Shown here one piece after another: positions 36,634 through 56,140 of a stretch of DNA of 64,000 nucleotides. Numbering within the stretch: the first letter of the stretch is position 1; every line of letters begins with the position of its first letter. A model generated the notes under the pieces. It saw only the letters and a list, made by a program, of their open reading frames with translations. It did not search any database and was not told the DNA's origin. The stretch covers positions 3,080,001-3,144,000 of the forward strand of contig OZ026562.1 in assembly GCA_964020155.1 (NCBI GenBank), in the 5' to 3' direction. This DNA comes from Chondrilla cf. caribensis (taxonomy: Eukaryota > Porifera > Demospongiae > Chondrillida > Chondrillidae). A program made the translations under genes and the position numbers.

Positions 36634-39600
36634 CATTGAGTATGCACATTTGCATAATATATACGTGCACTTACTGTATGTGCCACTTTCAGTATATGTA
36701 TGTATACTCCTAGTTGCTGTAACATGTACTGTTGCATGGTAGTAAATGTTTACTGAATAGTTATTTTTGATGTACAATCTGCATCCACATCTACAGTTAA
36801 CATTGTATTTTAATCGATACAATATATAACTTTAAATTGTATGTAAATGCTATTTTGTCCCCTGCCATTGTTAGCACATGTTCCTTGCTTCCTCTGTGTA
36901 GATTCTCCTGAGATCACATTTCTCACTGAAGGGCAAACTGTGTTTGCAGGTTCTCCAATCAACATAACCTGTAGAGTAGACTCATTTCCCCCGTCTATCA
37001 TCACTTGGTATTTGGATGATAGAGTTTTGAACACCACCAATGTGACCAAAGAGTTTTTGGATGACATAACACAGGAGAGTACAGTAACCATCGGCAGTAT
37101 CACCCCCATGGACATTGGTACTTACAGGTGTGAGGCTGTTAATAATGTTTCCAGTACGAATATGAACACAACAGTTACTCTAACAGTGGGTAAGTATTAT
37201 TAGATATATATTCCTACCTTCTGTCTACTTTTTGACATTTTCCTTTTTATTTTATTTTCCAATTTTCCCATCACTCTCTCGTTATATTCTTATTTCTCTC
37301 TCTGTGTGTGTGTCTGTGTAAGGGGAAGGATGGTTTTCAGATTATGCAAACATACATTTACCCTAACAAGAGTTTTGCAAGACTTGTGGCAGGCTTGTGT
37401 GCATTCATCACACAAACTGATGGTGAAACCTACAGTATAATCTTTCAGTCCAGAGTGTGTCATTTCTGTATATCATTACATATTAATAAATGAAATTTAA
37501 TGTTTTTCTCTTCTTTACTTAATGTTTATGATAGCAAGGCAACCAATTATCACCAAGGTACTCAACAGTGTTGTTCTCATGAGAGGTAGCAATCAGACAT
37601 TTATATGTACAGCAATTGCAAGCCCACCACTAACGTATGGGTGGAGGTTTGATGGGAACAGATTTGAACAGAATGTGATAAATCACAGTATACTCTCAAA
37701 CAGCACACACAGTGTCCTAACATTATACAATCTGCAAGTCAACAATGAGGGGATGTACAGTTGTTTAGCATCTAACAGATATGGAACCGACAGTACATCA
37801 GCTAACATAACTATATTGTGTAAGTAACCTTTTTTGTTGTTGTTAATCTTTGATGATTTCTAACCTGATTGATAATGCTAGTACTATCCATTCTGACAAT
37901 TTTAGTCCCACCAAAACTGACAGCATTTCCACAATCAAATCGTGATATTCCATTACAAGAGGATTTAGTGGTGTCATGTATGGCAGAAGGTAGACCTATT
38001 CCATACATTCTATGGAAGCACAATGATGTAATACTAAGAGGTTCAGAGGAAGAAAATATCGTTATTTCAACTTTCCCTGGAAGAAGTGAATTAAGAGTCA
38101 ACGCATTTACAAACTCAAGCAGTGGAAAATACAGCTGCAATGCAACTAATAGTATTGGGTCTGATACAAGAACTTTTTATGTGAAAATTATTGGTAAGTT
38201 TGTAATACAGTTAAATACTCATTGATTTGCACTTGTCTATTAGCAGTTCTGTATGTAGTAGAACCAAGGCTTAGTATCTACCCTACCCAATATGTAATGG
38301 TGTAAGGTGTTGATATTATGATACTGTTGTATTACTATATAATTTACCGATTGAATTTTATTAATTGATTAATGAAATTCGAGTATTTATCTAATGATCA
38401 CAATAACACAATAAGATAGGGATTGGCCCTATTTATGCTAATTCCTATAATAACTGTTTAATAAATGCAATATGCTAGTTGGATCTGGAATGAGGATTGC
38501 AAATTATGATGAATTTCAAAAGGGGAGGCCATTTTGTTTTTGAATTTACACTCTATTACTTTCTCTTCACACAGTTAGGCCTGAGATTGCTGGAGTCAAT
38601 ATCACAGTTAACTCTGTACCTGGAGGCTTTTTGGCACACAATGGAGAAGTGGAAATTGCAGAATTTTCCACCAATGCTATTTTCACTTGTACAGCCAGTG
38701 GTTTACCTTTACCACAGATTGAGTGGTTGCATGATGGAGCTGTTCTATCTGACGATAACCAAACAATATCCATCAATCATTATGTAGTGTTTTCATCAGG
38801 AGATATGGATACATTAACTGTTTCCACCCTGAAAATCAGTTCTGTGCAGCTAAGTGATGGAGGAACATACACGTGTAGAGCTGTCAGTGGTAATGTATCA
38901 CCTGTGCCAGGTCAGTCAGCAGTGACCTTTGAACTTGTTGTCGTGGGTGAGTTACATGTGTACAGATGCACAGAATGTCAACCTATATAGAGTTAACTGG
39001 TAACAAACCCATAATATCATGAATATAGAATTTTTGTGTATATACACAAGTACAATCAGGTGTCAAGTTATGTATTATAATGGTATTATTGTTCGGATTC
39101 ACTGTGTTTTTGATAAACTTGTTGCCAGTTAAATTGTGTAGCTTACTGGATAGCTATATTAATTTGGTAATTTATGAAGTAGTTCTGATTTTAAAGTGTG
39201 AGTCTAAGAATAGCCATATTTAAATTTCTTTTACATTTATGATAAACAGTACATTGAAAACAACTATGTATGTACTTAAAGTAAGCATTGTGAAGTTATA
39301 CATTACTGATGTATTCTCTTACCTTAGCACGTGATGAATGTGTACCCAACCCATGTCAAAATGAAGGGGAGTGTGTTGATGGAATCGGTGTCTTCAGCTG
39401 TAACTGCAGAGTAACTGAATTGGTGGTTTACAGCGGGAAGAACTGTACAGAAGGTTTGTGTAAATCAGTTTACGTACAAGTAATATCACAGATAGGTTTA
39501 ATCATATAATATTAATAATATTGGTATATTTTCATGGAAGGAAGATGTACAGTAGCAGACCCTAGATCAGATACAGCACATTTCTACTGTGAATACATTC

Positions 39601-42600
39601 GACACTCGTGATTCCAATGAACCTGATCGTACTGAATACAGCATTTAGATGACAAAAACCTTTGCAAATAATATATCTTATACATATATTATATCATGAT
39701 ATCACACAGTCTTATAATGCATGGATATGTAGTATCTGGTATATTGTCTGATTCATATATTGTTTCATATGTCCATATTGCTCCGAATTTCTTGCATGAC
39801 TATACATGTATGTGTTAACAGCTGTTTTGTTTCATGTACTGCAATTGATTTAAGTATAAATATAAACACTAATTAATAATAATATTCTCTGTATGCATAG
39901 TATACATTATTTGGTACTTTAACACTTTCTAATACAGTTTTAGATGTGAGTTCAGCTCCCATCATCACAATGCAGCCAATTGGAAGGATTGATAATAAGT
40001 TGTTTGAGAGTATTACATTAGAATGTGGTGCTAATGGTAACCCAAACCCCATCATAAGGTGGTTCAAGGATGGGGTAGCCTTGAAGGGACCACAGTCCAT
40101 CGGCAGGGTCTACACTATAGACAGAATCAATGCCGATAGCAGAGGAAATTATCACTGTGAAGCCAGTAATGCCATTGGGACGTCTTCATCTGAACAGACA
40201 AAAATTCTTATTCAAGGTACAAATATGGGATACACTGTCAGATTATGAGTAATCAATTGACATACTTGATATTTCTGTGTTGATAACCAGGGATTTGATT
40301 ATGTAATTTGTTTGTGTGAATGTATTAATTGAGATTATACACAGTGGAGTCTTGATAAATAATTCGCTAGGTACACCAAAAAACCAAACCATTGGAAATT
40401 TCAAATATCAAATGTCAATATTACCGGGACAAGCATAGTCGTTTGTCATGTCCAGAAAGTAGACCTATTGTGCACCATTTCGCCTTGTGTGTACTCTGCT
40501 GTATTTGCTTGATAATAGGTGTTATACAGTTTAAACTGGACATCGAGGAAGTATTAGGAAGAAGAAAGCATCAGGAGTTGGACGACCAATTGCAATTCAC
40601 CTTTGAAAGAGTAATCACATGTCATAATATATCACACATAAAGTTCATTGGAAAATGCATATTATGTGCTTTAATACCAAGTATACCATGTTGACATGTG
40701 TTCTTACATAAGTACAAAGGACCATCAACCCTACCTTTGTTTTTTGTCTTGTATTTTGTATGTTAAAATAAATATTATTTTTATGAATTTAGCCCACTGT
40801 ATATAATATGTATGTATATATTCATATCAACAGAGGTTTAATTAGTACATAATAATTATATGGTTATACAGTACTACATTCAAGTTATTGAAATAATTCC
40901 TTTACACTTTATTTCTTTCTTGTACAGTTACAAATCCTAGCAGTGGGTCGGAAGTTAGTAGGTACCGGCAATGTGTCGGCAGAGATGGTGTCACTAGTTG
41001 AAATTGACGACTTCGATGTGATGATAGTGACTGTGAACACCAATAGCACACAGCCACCTCCAATACTGACTCAAACACTCGAAGAACCCATTGCAACGCA
41101 GTTTGCAGAATTCTCAGATATCATCCAAAATGTCTCTTTTGTAGTAAGAAATATAGAACGTTTTGGTAAGTCCTGACCTGGTTATGCATACATTTAAATA
41201 TGGTTGGGTTGCATACATTTATATATGGTTGGGTTGCATACATTTATATATGGTTGGGTTGCATACATTTATATATGGTTGGGTTCATTATAGGGTATTT
41301 ATTTAGTGGTTAAGACATGTGCACGAGGGCATTATGACATATAAAATACCAAGTCCCAAGGGCGAGTGTATTTTATATGTCATACTGCCTGAGTGCCCAT
41401 GTCTTAACCAGTATAGCATCCGTTGCTAACACTATGTACTGTTGCTAACGCTTTATGCATTATAAAATCGATGTATAATAGTACTGTTTCTATGGTAACG
41501 GATGCTATACATATACTGTATAATGTGCATAATGTATCTACGATTATTCCATATCATATAATTCAGTAGAGTATGACACACCATTAGGAATTTTTACTTC
41601 ATACAAGGCCTACATGGTGTGTAATTATGTTGCTTTCAATTTGATTGATCGCATTTTAATGTAATATCATCACTGGTATTCTCTGTATATTCCCTACAAA
41701 AATTACTAGAAAGTTAGCCATTCACGACTGTGTACAATTCTAGTTAAGGGCTTTTATTGACGTAGGGTAATAATTTGCTAATACAGCCCAATTGGTTTAC
41801 TGAGTACAATGTAGATCTCAGAGAGAACACCAAACTCGTACTACTTAGCAGAGGTTTTCACTAACATATTATCAGTAAACGCAAACTACATAGGACTAGG
41901 GACTGAGTGAAGAGCATGCAACAGTAATATATATGTACTTACCAGAGTACCGTAAAGCGGGAAATTTTAACGGGACAAAATTTTTGCAGATGGCTCCAAA
42001 AATGAAAATTCGCGGATAATATTTTCACAGATGCTGGCCAGAGTCACGTGACAGAACAGCAAGAATGCCTAATTCGCAGATAAAATTTTCGCGGATGTTA
42101 GGCCAACTGGGAAATCCGGAAAAATTCTGTCCCATGAAAATTTCCCGCTATACGGTATATACTCAATAAGCAAGGTACTATGTATAATAATGCCAGTAAG
42201 AATACATATTACTGCATGCAATGATGCCATGACGTCACTGTACATTCACTCATTACAATAATGCTTGCTGTCTGTGTAGATGGATGTCCAGAGGAAGTAA
42301 CCTCTGATTGCAGTAATGTTGCCCCTATTACATGGCCGGAAACTGAAATTGGGGAGGAGACATCTGTTCGGTGTCCGTGTGGATCAGAGGAAGAGAATCC
42401 TCTACCTCCACAGTCGGTAGCCACTAGGAGGTGTGTAGGGGACTATGTCACAGGAGCAAGATGGGAGGGCCCCGTGTGTACTGAGTGTCAGTTCTCTGAC
42501 AGCCGACTTATGCTGTGTCAGCTAACAGAGGTTAGTAATACATACACCATTTGTCAATGCCCTGTATTAAAGTAGTACAGTGAATACTCGTTACTCCACT

Positions 42601-43477
42601 GCAATTGGTTTGGGGGGAAATTGGGTGGATTAAAGGTATGGCAGAATATCTGTAATGGAACCCCATACAAAAGTGCAAATTGTCATGCAGAAGAATAGTG
42701 GATGGCTGATTTGCTAAATGGCAGATTACTTGTATATCGTAGCCATAAAGCATATTCTTTTCAAAATAATAGCAGATGAACTGGGGGCAGATTAATGAAT
42801 ATTAACTGTATAATATATTTATGTGCATGATAATGTATGTTTCAGTGTATTACTTCGTGTGAATCTGCTCACAAAATATATTATAACACACTCATGTATC
42901 CTAATGTAATTGATCGCAGGTGGATAGTGCAGCTCAGGTGGCTTTTGTCCTTGTTAATGTGACGGGAGTAACAGATAATATTCAAAATGAAGACATTGCT
43001 ATAGTATCCTCACTCTTGGATCGTGTTGCTAATTCAACTGATATTGAAGAACAGGATGTGAGTTGCATGATGTCACATAATACATATGTAAAATTTAGTA
43101 CATATTTATGTTATTGAATTAGCAATTGTGCATGTACAAGTATGTAGTTCTGTGAATTATATTATTTGTGATCTCATTCTTATTACTATCACTATAATAG
43201 TAATTTTCAATAATTAATTATTATTATTACTATTACTAGTACTAGTACAATTTTCAATATTGAGTATAAACAGTTAGTCTACTCTCCTTCTAGTACCATT
43301 TGAGACTTTATTCATATTTTTCAGGTTCTGGGGGATTTCTTCAACACTGTTGACAATCTTGCAGATGTGGACGAAGAAGAGCTAAGATCTAGTAATGAAG
43401 CTACTGGATCCGTTAACAGGTTTGTGTATGTGTGTATGTTTACTTCTTTCTCTCTGTGCATGTGTGTGTGTGTGTGC

Positions 43478-43538
<61 letters not shown>

Positions 43539-46500
43539 TGTGTGTGTCTGTGTGTGTGTGTGCGTGCGTGTGTGTGTGTGTGTGTGTGTGCGTGCGTGTG
43601 TGTGTGTGCGTGTGTGCGTTCGTGTGTGCGTGTGTGCGCGTGTGCATACGTGTGTGCATGTGTGACTTTGTATTATATGTCAAATTGTCACCCTCACCAA
43701 TACATCATAATAACTATTCTTCCCTATAAATTACATACTATGGTGAATTGTTCAAAATCAACTGTAAACTCTGTGTGCCTAATTGCTACATGTATATTGT
43801 ATTAATATAATCAAGAATATCTACTACACTATACAAATATGTACACTGTCTGTATTTCACCTTGACACAACTTAGGGTAACCAACTCTCTGGACAGAGTA
43901 GTGGATTCAATACCTCTGCCAGAGAATGACACCAGTGGAAATTCCTCTACTATTTTCTCATTTCGTAACTTTGCCATCCAAATACAACAGCCACCACAAG
44001 ATAACATGCCTTTCATCCCAAATCTAACCCCACTCATAATGGCTATAAAGGGTGTGAACATGGACACAACTGATGCAGATGCCGCTACTGGATCAGTTGT
44101 GCTGCCCACCAATCTAAGCTCCTCCTCTCCCTCTATAGCCCTAGCAGTGTTCCTCAGGGCCAGTTTGTACCCTCCTAGCAACCCCAATTCTACCCTAGGG
44201 AGTCTCATCATATCCGTGTCCATTCCTAATCAAACAGTGGAAAATTTGGTTGAGCCAATAACCTTTATATTTGAAAAATATCAGGTGAGACTGGCAATTG
44301 TATAAATTAATTAAAATTATTGTTACCATTCCTGTATTTCATATTATTATTTACAATATTATGGTATAAATTTTTATTCCTTAATTTCGTTTTTACAGTG
44401 TTTTGATTTGCAGAATGTGACTAATCATGCATTGTTGCCCAGTTGTGTGTACATGTACAATGTGTCATACTATCCCATAAGACACATCATCTACTGTACA
44501 TACATATACGTACATAGAATATACTGCATTGCAACCAATATTAAATGTTGATCACGCACATCAAGTGTTCTAACTTTTGCTACATACATGTGTTAGGTGG
44601 TGAGATCAACACCTCAACTTCTTAGAAATCTGTCGTGTTCATTTTGGGACCATGAAATAAATGGTATGAGCCTATATTATACATACAAGATGCTCACATA
44701 CACGCAAATAACATTCTATAATCAAACTCTAACATAGAGAACATGATTAGATGGATTCATGTAATATGTTCATACACATAAACTTTATGTACATACTAAA
44801 TAACAATATTTACATAGATCCCATAATTAAACTTTACAAGCAAAAAGCTGCATATACAATAAAAACAATGATATTATAATGATTGTGAACAGTTTTGTAT
44901 ATGTACGTATGTATATAATGTACTTGTTTCCAATCATAGAGGTTAGAGGAGATTGGAGCACCAGAGGGTGTATTTTGGTGCATGAAACTGAAGATGACGT
45001 TACTTGTCACTGTGACCATTTAACAAGTTTCTCTATTCTACTGGTAGGTCTATATGTACACAATAAGTCTCACTGAATTTATACAATGTATGTTAGATAC
45101 AGCAGTGTACAGTGTACACACATGCATAATATCGAAAATTACATGTAATGTTGTCCAAAACATTTACTACTGTATAATACAGTATCACATGTCTGTAGGG
45201 AGACAGTTTGTTGGATTGGTACGAACTCCTCTTTATAGATTTTTTACTTTTTTTCTTCCTTACCCTCCCTTTTCTTTTGTGGGTGCCACTTTGAACAGCC
45301 AATGGCTAACGGTCCCCCATGTTAAATAAGAATACCTGATACCTGATTATTATCTCAGTTCTCCAATGAAGTACGTATACATCACATTGTTCTGCATACA
45401 GTATTGTGAGTAGAAATTAATTATTCCGTCATGTTCTACGTAATTGCATACTTTATTTATATACAGGACATTCTACCGAAACAACCACCCCATCCACCAT
45501 CTGAGACTATAGTGCTTACCAGTGTGACATACATTGGATGTGTTCTTTCGGCAATTGCCCTCCTTATAACATTGCTCCCCTATCTTGCAGAAAAGTGAGT
45601 AATACACTCGTTAGTCTAAGAGCACATAGTGTACATATAATATGCATGAGAATTTTGTCTCCCCAATGTTCCATCAATTAATTTATACTGCTCAGTGTAA
45701 ATTGTAGTTCAAAGTCCAGTAACGAGCAGCGTTCTATACTACATGTTCATGGTACTCGATTGTGAATTGCATCGGTCTGTTCTTTGTTTAAAGTGTATAC
45801 AATGGTACTGCATGAACGACCATCTATATAATGATGGTGATCACTGGTCACCGCTATTGAACTACCCAAATAGTATGTATAATATTTCAACTACTTTTAT
45901 ATTTAACCAACAATAATTATACTTTGAAGAGAAATGTTTTTTTATTTCTCTTACAGAACTCTCAGAAAGCAACTCCATCAGCAGCTACTCATCAGTTTGA
46001 TGTTTGCTCTCCTTGGATTGTACGTGACCTTCATCATAACCAACGCAGTGTCCACCTACCCAGACCACGTGCAAACCATCCCAGTGGTCTGTGGGATACT
46101 TTCAGCTCTATTGCACTACTTTTTCATTGTCACCTTCCTGTGCATGGCAGCCATTTCCATCAACATCTACTGGCAGCTTGTTGTTGTCATGAAGGATGAT
46201 ATCAAAAACTTTTTGCCTATAGCTGTTTCCATTTCTTGGAGTGAGTAAAGTGTGATGGTGTTTTATGATGTACATGGCTGTGTATACGTACGTGTGTGTG
46301 TGTGTGTGTTTGCATGCATGCATGTCTGTTTGTAAATGTCTGTGCATGTTTATGTGGACGTGGAGTAATGTGTGTACTGGTCCGTTAATGTCCATTTGCT
46401 GGCATCCTACACTCAAAATATGCATGAAGATTCGATTGACATTTTATATTTTTGCTATTTAATTTCATCTACTGTAGTTGTTCCAATATTCATTGTCGGA

Positions 46501-47762
46501 TTTTCAATTGCCCCCAACTATGAATATTACACAGGAAACCCCGTATCTTAGTGAGTTATTGATGTACAGTGTCAACTCATGTATGTGTACAGATGTACAT
46601 GATTGATATATATAATAATAAAAACTAAGTGTCACCATAGGTCGTGTGTATATTCATGTATAATGGCAACACATACTATATACTGTATATACATATATAC
46701 ATTACTGATGTACAGTTTAATGTCAATGTATATATTATATTATTATTATACATATATACGTAAACGTGTGTGTATATGTGATTGATGTACAGCATCAACA
46801 TAATATGTGTATGGATGTAATTTGTTCACAGTGGTAATACATGTATACGTATGTGATTTCAATATTCTATAAAACACAATTCATCGAACATTTCTCGTTA
46901 TGATGTAAATTTTGTACTTTCTCTCCTTCTTTCCAGTTGTCGAGTTCAGAGATGGCCTTTCTATTTTGGTCTCATTCTACCATTTGCACTCATCTATATT
47001 TTCAACATATCTATGTTTGTCATTATCATGGTTGCTTTTCTACGGAGGCCAAATATGAAGAGGGAGATATCCAAGGCTGGAAACCCAAGACTTAAAGAGA
47101 ACTTTTGGATGACTGTTGGGCTAACCATTCTTTTTGGGATATCATGGGTTTTTGGAATGCTAGCCACAGCTGGACTACCAAACTACATTCGAATTCCCTT
47201 TGACATCATTTTCACTGTACTAGCTTCCCTCCAGGGGGTGTTTGTGTTTCTCCTCTACTGCATAAAGTCACCAGAATGCCGAGAACTATGGAAAAATTGG
47301 ATATTGTGTAGATTTACGAAAATGTCAAGGCCCAAAAAGTCTCCTCACCATATGAAACCTAAGTCTAAGGGTGTATCCTGGGGTACTAAAAAAGGTTCCA
47401 AATACCTTAATTTTGGTAAGATTACTTTGAGTCAGAGCCAATGCAACCCTTCTAGTGGAGAAAATAAAACTTTGAGCTCTGTCAACATCTCCAGCTCCGT
47501 GTTATCACCTCCCCCGAACTCTACAGTTTCCATTGAATTGGTACAATACATCAACCAAGGAGCTATCACCGATGAAGATGAAAGATACTTTGAGGAAGAT
47601 TTCACGGAGAGAATGTGTTTTTATGACAAATACTCCATGAACAGTTATTACTTTGGTCTAGAAACTGATAAAGGGAGAAATGAGTCTGATGTGTTCGAAC
47701 ATCGCGAACATGAAGCTACTCTACGAGAAGGCATTGGTGATGATAACACTGTTGATAAGTGA
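31117..47762 (+). CDS. Adhesion GPCR with 15 Ig domains, EGF, HRM-like, GAIN/GPS, 7TM
   Basis: About 2,490 residues here; signal-peptide exon not found. Ig exons, all phase 1-1: 31117-31533, 31739-32044, 32122-32433, 32497-32751, 32821-33186, 33321-33593, 34294-34581, 34754-35026, 35297-35626, 36252-36563, 36902-37189, 37535-37819, 37906-38193, 38575-38946, and 39938-40216 after an EGF-like exon 39328-39453. Then 40519-40610 and 40928-41165 (possibly SEA-like), 42280-42530 (HRM-like), GAIN 42920-43057, 43325-43419, 43876-44284, GPS 44597-44663 and 44940-45043. 7TM: 45467-45594, 45957-46240, 46478-46550, 46937-47762. The GPS has the canonical [22 protein letters not shown] layout, with predicted autoproteolysis between Leu and Thr. 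The TM3 Cys (VVCGIL) and the loop Cys (SYCRVQRW) are present. The TM6-TM7 blocks GISWVFGML and [12 protein letters not shown] are typical of the family. The 150-residue tail is Ser-rich, then acidic. Likely cell-adhesion signalling; ligand unknown. Confidence 0.92.
35079..35215. repeat. (GT)n microsatellite, interrupted by GCACGTAC
   Basis: Two GT arrays separated by GCACGTAC in an aGPCR intron. Confidence 0.9.
35745..35970. mobile_element. Foldback element in aGPCR intron
   Basis: GGAAAATCCTTTTGGATTCAGGAG near 35780 and CTGGTGAAGAG near 35820 pair with CTCTTCACCAG near 35920 and CTCCTGAATCTGAAAGGATT near 35944. MITE-like, non-coding. Confidence 0.65.
36572..36628. repeat. (GT)n microsatellite
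   Basis: Starts within 10 bp of the donor of the tenth Ig exon of the aGPCR. Confidence 0.9.
41181..41287. repeat. 25-bp tandem repeat, about 4 copies
   Basis: Unit TATATGGTTGGGTTGCATACATTTA, nearly perfect, 15 bp after the donor of the exon ending at 41165. Confidence 0.9.
41308..41510 (+). mobile_element. Double-hairpin foldback element, family A copy 4
   Basis: GGTTAAGACATGTGCAC pairs with GTGCCCATGTCTTAACC. The second module runs from AGCATCCGTTGC to GTAACGGATGCTATAC. Directly follows the 25-bp tandem repeat. Confidence 0.75.
41948..42157. mobile_element. TACCGTA-ended MITE-like element
   Basis: Ends TACCGTAAAGCGGGAAATTTT and AAAATTTCCCGCTATACGGTA are inverted repeats of about 21 bp. 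The interior shows paired GCGGATAA and GCAGATAAAATTTTCGCGG motifs. Intronic in the aGPCR. Confidence 0.75.
43459..43662. repeat. (GT)n microsatellite, imperfect
   Basis: GT-rich array with GC and GTCT interruptions, starting about 40 bp after the donor of a GAIN exon. Confidence 0.9.
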
Positions 47763-50343
47763 TATTAGATAGTAGTGAGAACAGACAGCAAACACACATA
47801 GCAGTATTAAAATCATGCACTTTATATTATTAATAGTTGCTACATACCCATAGTTGTAATCATAGACACACAGTTTTTTTTGTATTACTAATAGTAGATT
47901 TGATCCACAGCTGACATTAGTACTTGATTGTAGTTATGCATCTGGCTGAGAAATTTTCAGATAACTTCATTTGATTGGTATGGGGACAACATTAACAGGC
48001 TTGGTCTGGATTGTATGTCTGGTCCAGAATCACATTTGTGCATGTGGGTCAACAAGGAGCTTCCTTGACTAGTGCTCTTTGAGAGCCAGCCAGTCAATAC
48101 GCTGGTACTGAATATGGCAACGAGTGAACAAGGCCACATGTATAAAACGAGTCAATCTGTGTCCTACTTGTCTACTTTAGGTACAGTATATCTATATATG
48201 ATGATCACAAGCTATTTACAGTCATGATAGATTCGGATCCGAGTATTATTATGATCTCATAGTCCAAGAATAGGATATAATATATACCTCCAAATGTAGC
48301 AATGGTTAGAGACCACATATGGAGATGGGAACTGTTCCATAAGTTAGTATACGTCCACAGCTAGGTCTGGCTAAAATATCATGTTGACACATCCCCTCTC
48401 CCACGAACTATACAAGAAGGTGCTCATGTCTTCCCATACATTAAAAAGTACCTCCAAATGTAGCATAGGTTAGAGACCAAATATGGAGATAGAAATTCTT
48501 CCATAAGTCAGTATATGACCACAGCTAATTCTCACTAATATATCATGTTGACAGACTCCCTCTCCCATGAGCTATGGAAGAAGGTGATTAGCCTAATTCC
48601 TCCTATACCTTCCCATATGTACATTAAAAATTAAGCACCTCTGAATGTAGCAAGGGTTAGGGACCACATAAGGAGATGGGAATTGTTAGAGTTAGTATAC
48701 GCCTACAGTTAGGTCTCCCTGAAATATCATATTGACACCCTCCTCTCCCATAAGCTATGCAAGAAGGTGCTTAATGTTATTTCTCCTATACCTTACAATA
48801 CGTTGAAAAATCACACACACACACACACACACATGCACACAGCTATATGTAGGGGCATTAGAACCTTTGTAGCATGTGTGCTGTATATCACATACACCAC
48901 ACAAATTACATCCCATGATCATCTGTTGACAGAGTGGAAGATACTTGTTGATGATATTCATGGTCTATATAAGATGTCGTGCTGTTAGGGACAGTTGAAG
49001 AGTTAACGTTTATCCATCAATGGTATTATTTAAAACCACACACAATAATGGCAACAGTATGTTATTATTGTATATAATAAAATAAAAATTATTGTACCTA
49101 TACACAATAAAAATGAAAATCCGTACTATATTTTATTGTGATAATTGCCATTACTAGACTTTTAAAATAATTGATACTTTAAAGTACGTACATTCATATT
49201 TAGGGAATATAAATACCAATAATAATATTATTATATTAATGTATAATTAAAACATGTCAGTCAAATATGGATTCGATTTAAAACCTCAGTGTTTGTCACT
49301 GATCCGTTCAGGGTGTACTTATTAGCACTTGATCCCCTGTAATCCTTCAAACCGACTGTATCAGTCTCATGCAAGGGGAGAAGACTTCTCATGTCCTTCT
49401 GATGTCTACTGTCAAACTTTGCCTACACAAGAGTTGACAGGATGTAACACTACACAATACCACACAGTACACACACGCATATTTGTGGGTGTAGGAACAA
49501 AACAGGGAAACAGGGTCTGGATACTCCTACACCTAGTGTTAGTTTCATGTAGCTGCACCCATTCAGGAATCAATGTATGTATGCAGCACAGTTTTGGATA
49601 GGTCTATCTATGAAAGATGGAATTATAATATAGTATGTGTGCAAGTGTCTACGTGTGCATGCACTTGAAGGCTAAGGATTATGTATTGTTAGATCTGATC
49701 TATCAAATCATTTTGCAAGCCTGTCAGATAAATCAGGTATTGATATTATTATAAACAGACCCCCATAATACATGGTTCACAACATCTCAGAGAGAATACT
49801 TTGAAATTTCCCTATCAGGGACACCTACAAAGCTGGGATTGAAAATTACTTGTGACATCACCTGTGAACAATATGTATGGGTTTACCAATGGAAGATTCC
49901 CAGTTCGGGATCAAACTGGGACTCAGAACCATATCTCAGTAGTCACTATTGTGGTCCTTTAAGAGGGTGGCAATGGGTGGGGTAGACTGCTGTATCATCA
50001 CCCCATAGACAGGATCGGGATGTTTGGGAGTACATCCTAAGAGTCTACGTTGTATTGTCATCTGGATCCAAACAAGTCTGCTACAAATGTACAGTTGCAT
50101 AAATACACAGGTAACCTTGAGTAAATAGAAGCCACAAAAAGAATCACACCTGTCTCACATACAGAAACATCCAAGTAACTTTGTGAGAAAAATTTTAAAG
50201 GTCAGACTGCAACCCACACTAGTACTAGTCCCGGATATTTCCAGTGTCCAATAGTACTCTAATCCCATACTGCCCAACATTACTCTAGATCTGTACAGTA
50301 AGCATGCACATATACATACATACAGACAAAGTAGCCATCATAA
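47763..50343. other. Intergenic between converging aGPCR and SLC35E-like genes
   Basis: No supported gene. It contains the 3' flank of the aGPCR, the tandem repeat at 48296-48810, and AT-rich sequence. A final coding exon of the SLC35E-like gene could lie here on the minus strand, but I could not recognise one. Confidence 0.5.
48296..48810. repeat. Diverged tandem repeat, 3 copies of about 155-190 bp
   Basis: Copies begin at 48296, 48450 and 48637 with ACCTCCAAATGTAGCA or a variant. Each also contains GGAGATRGRAATT, AATATCATGTTGACA (ATATTGACA in the third), CTCTCCCA and AGAAGGTG in the same order. Confidence 0.85.
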
Positions 50344-50361
50344 CTATTGCAGCTGACTCAC

Positions 50362-55609
<5,248 letters not shown>

Positions 55610-56140
55610 CGCACCACTGGTCCAATTCCTATTCGAAGTGCCTCTTTTTGCTGGTCAGTCAACATCAAAAACCTCTTCCGCCGACATGCATGAAACTCTA
55701 CAGATACAAAAAGTTACGTAATATTATGGTAGACTAATTACATCTCATAATATTATAATGAGGGTGACACCACAAGTACATCGTACACTCCACCTGTGCC
55801 ACGTCAGTGTAGAGAGCCCATAACAACGGCAATAACTCTGTTCATTGATTTTACGTGTACGTATCAGATTCTGCTACATACGTCTGTGCCGCACGCCATT
55901 GTCAATAGGAAATTCAGCCAAAGTGCCATTCCCAGTTCAAGTCTATAGTCTCGTTCCCAGACTAGATCCAGCCATTTTTGGCTTCAATGTTAGGAGAGTC
56001 TGGCTACGCGAGACAACCATATTCGGTTCCATTTCGTATGAAATGGGGAATAGAATGGGTCAGAGCATAGACTCTACGGTCTGAGAAATTCGAAGTCTGA
56101 TCATCACGTGGGGCAATGAAGTCACGAGGATCAGTTAATC
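55610..56140. promoter_or_regulatory. Candidate bidirectional promoter region
   Basis: 531 bp separates the start codons of the minus-strand transporter and the plus-strand hydrolase. No other gene is seen. I cannot place TATA or initiator elements with confidence. Confidence 0.45.
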
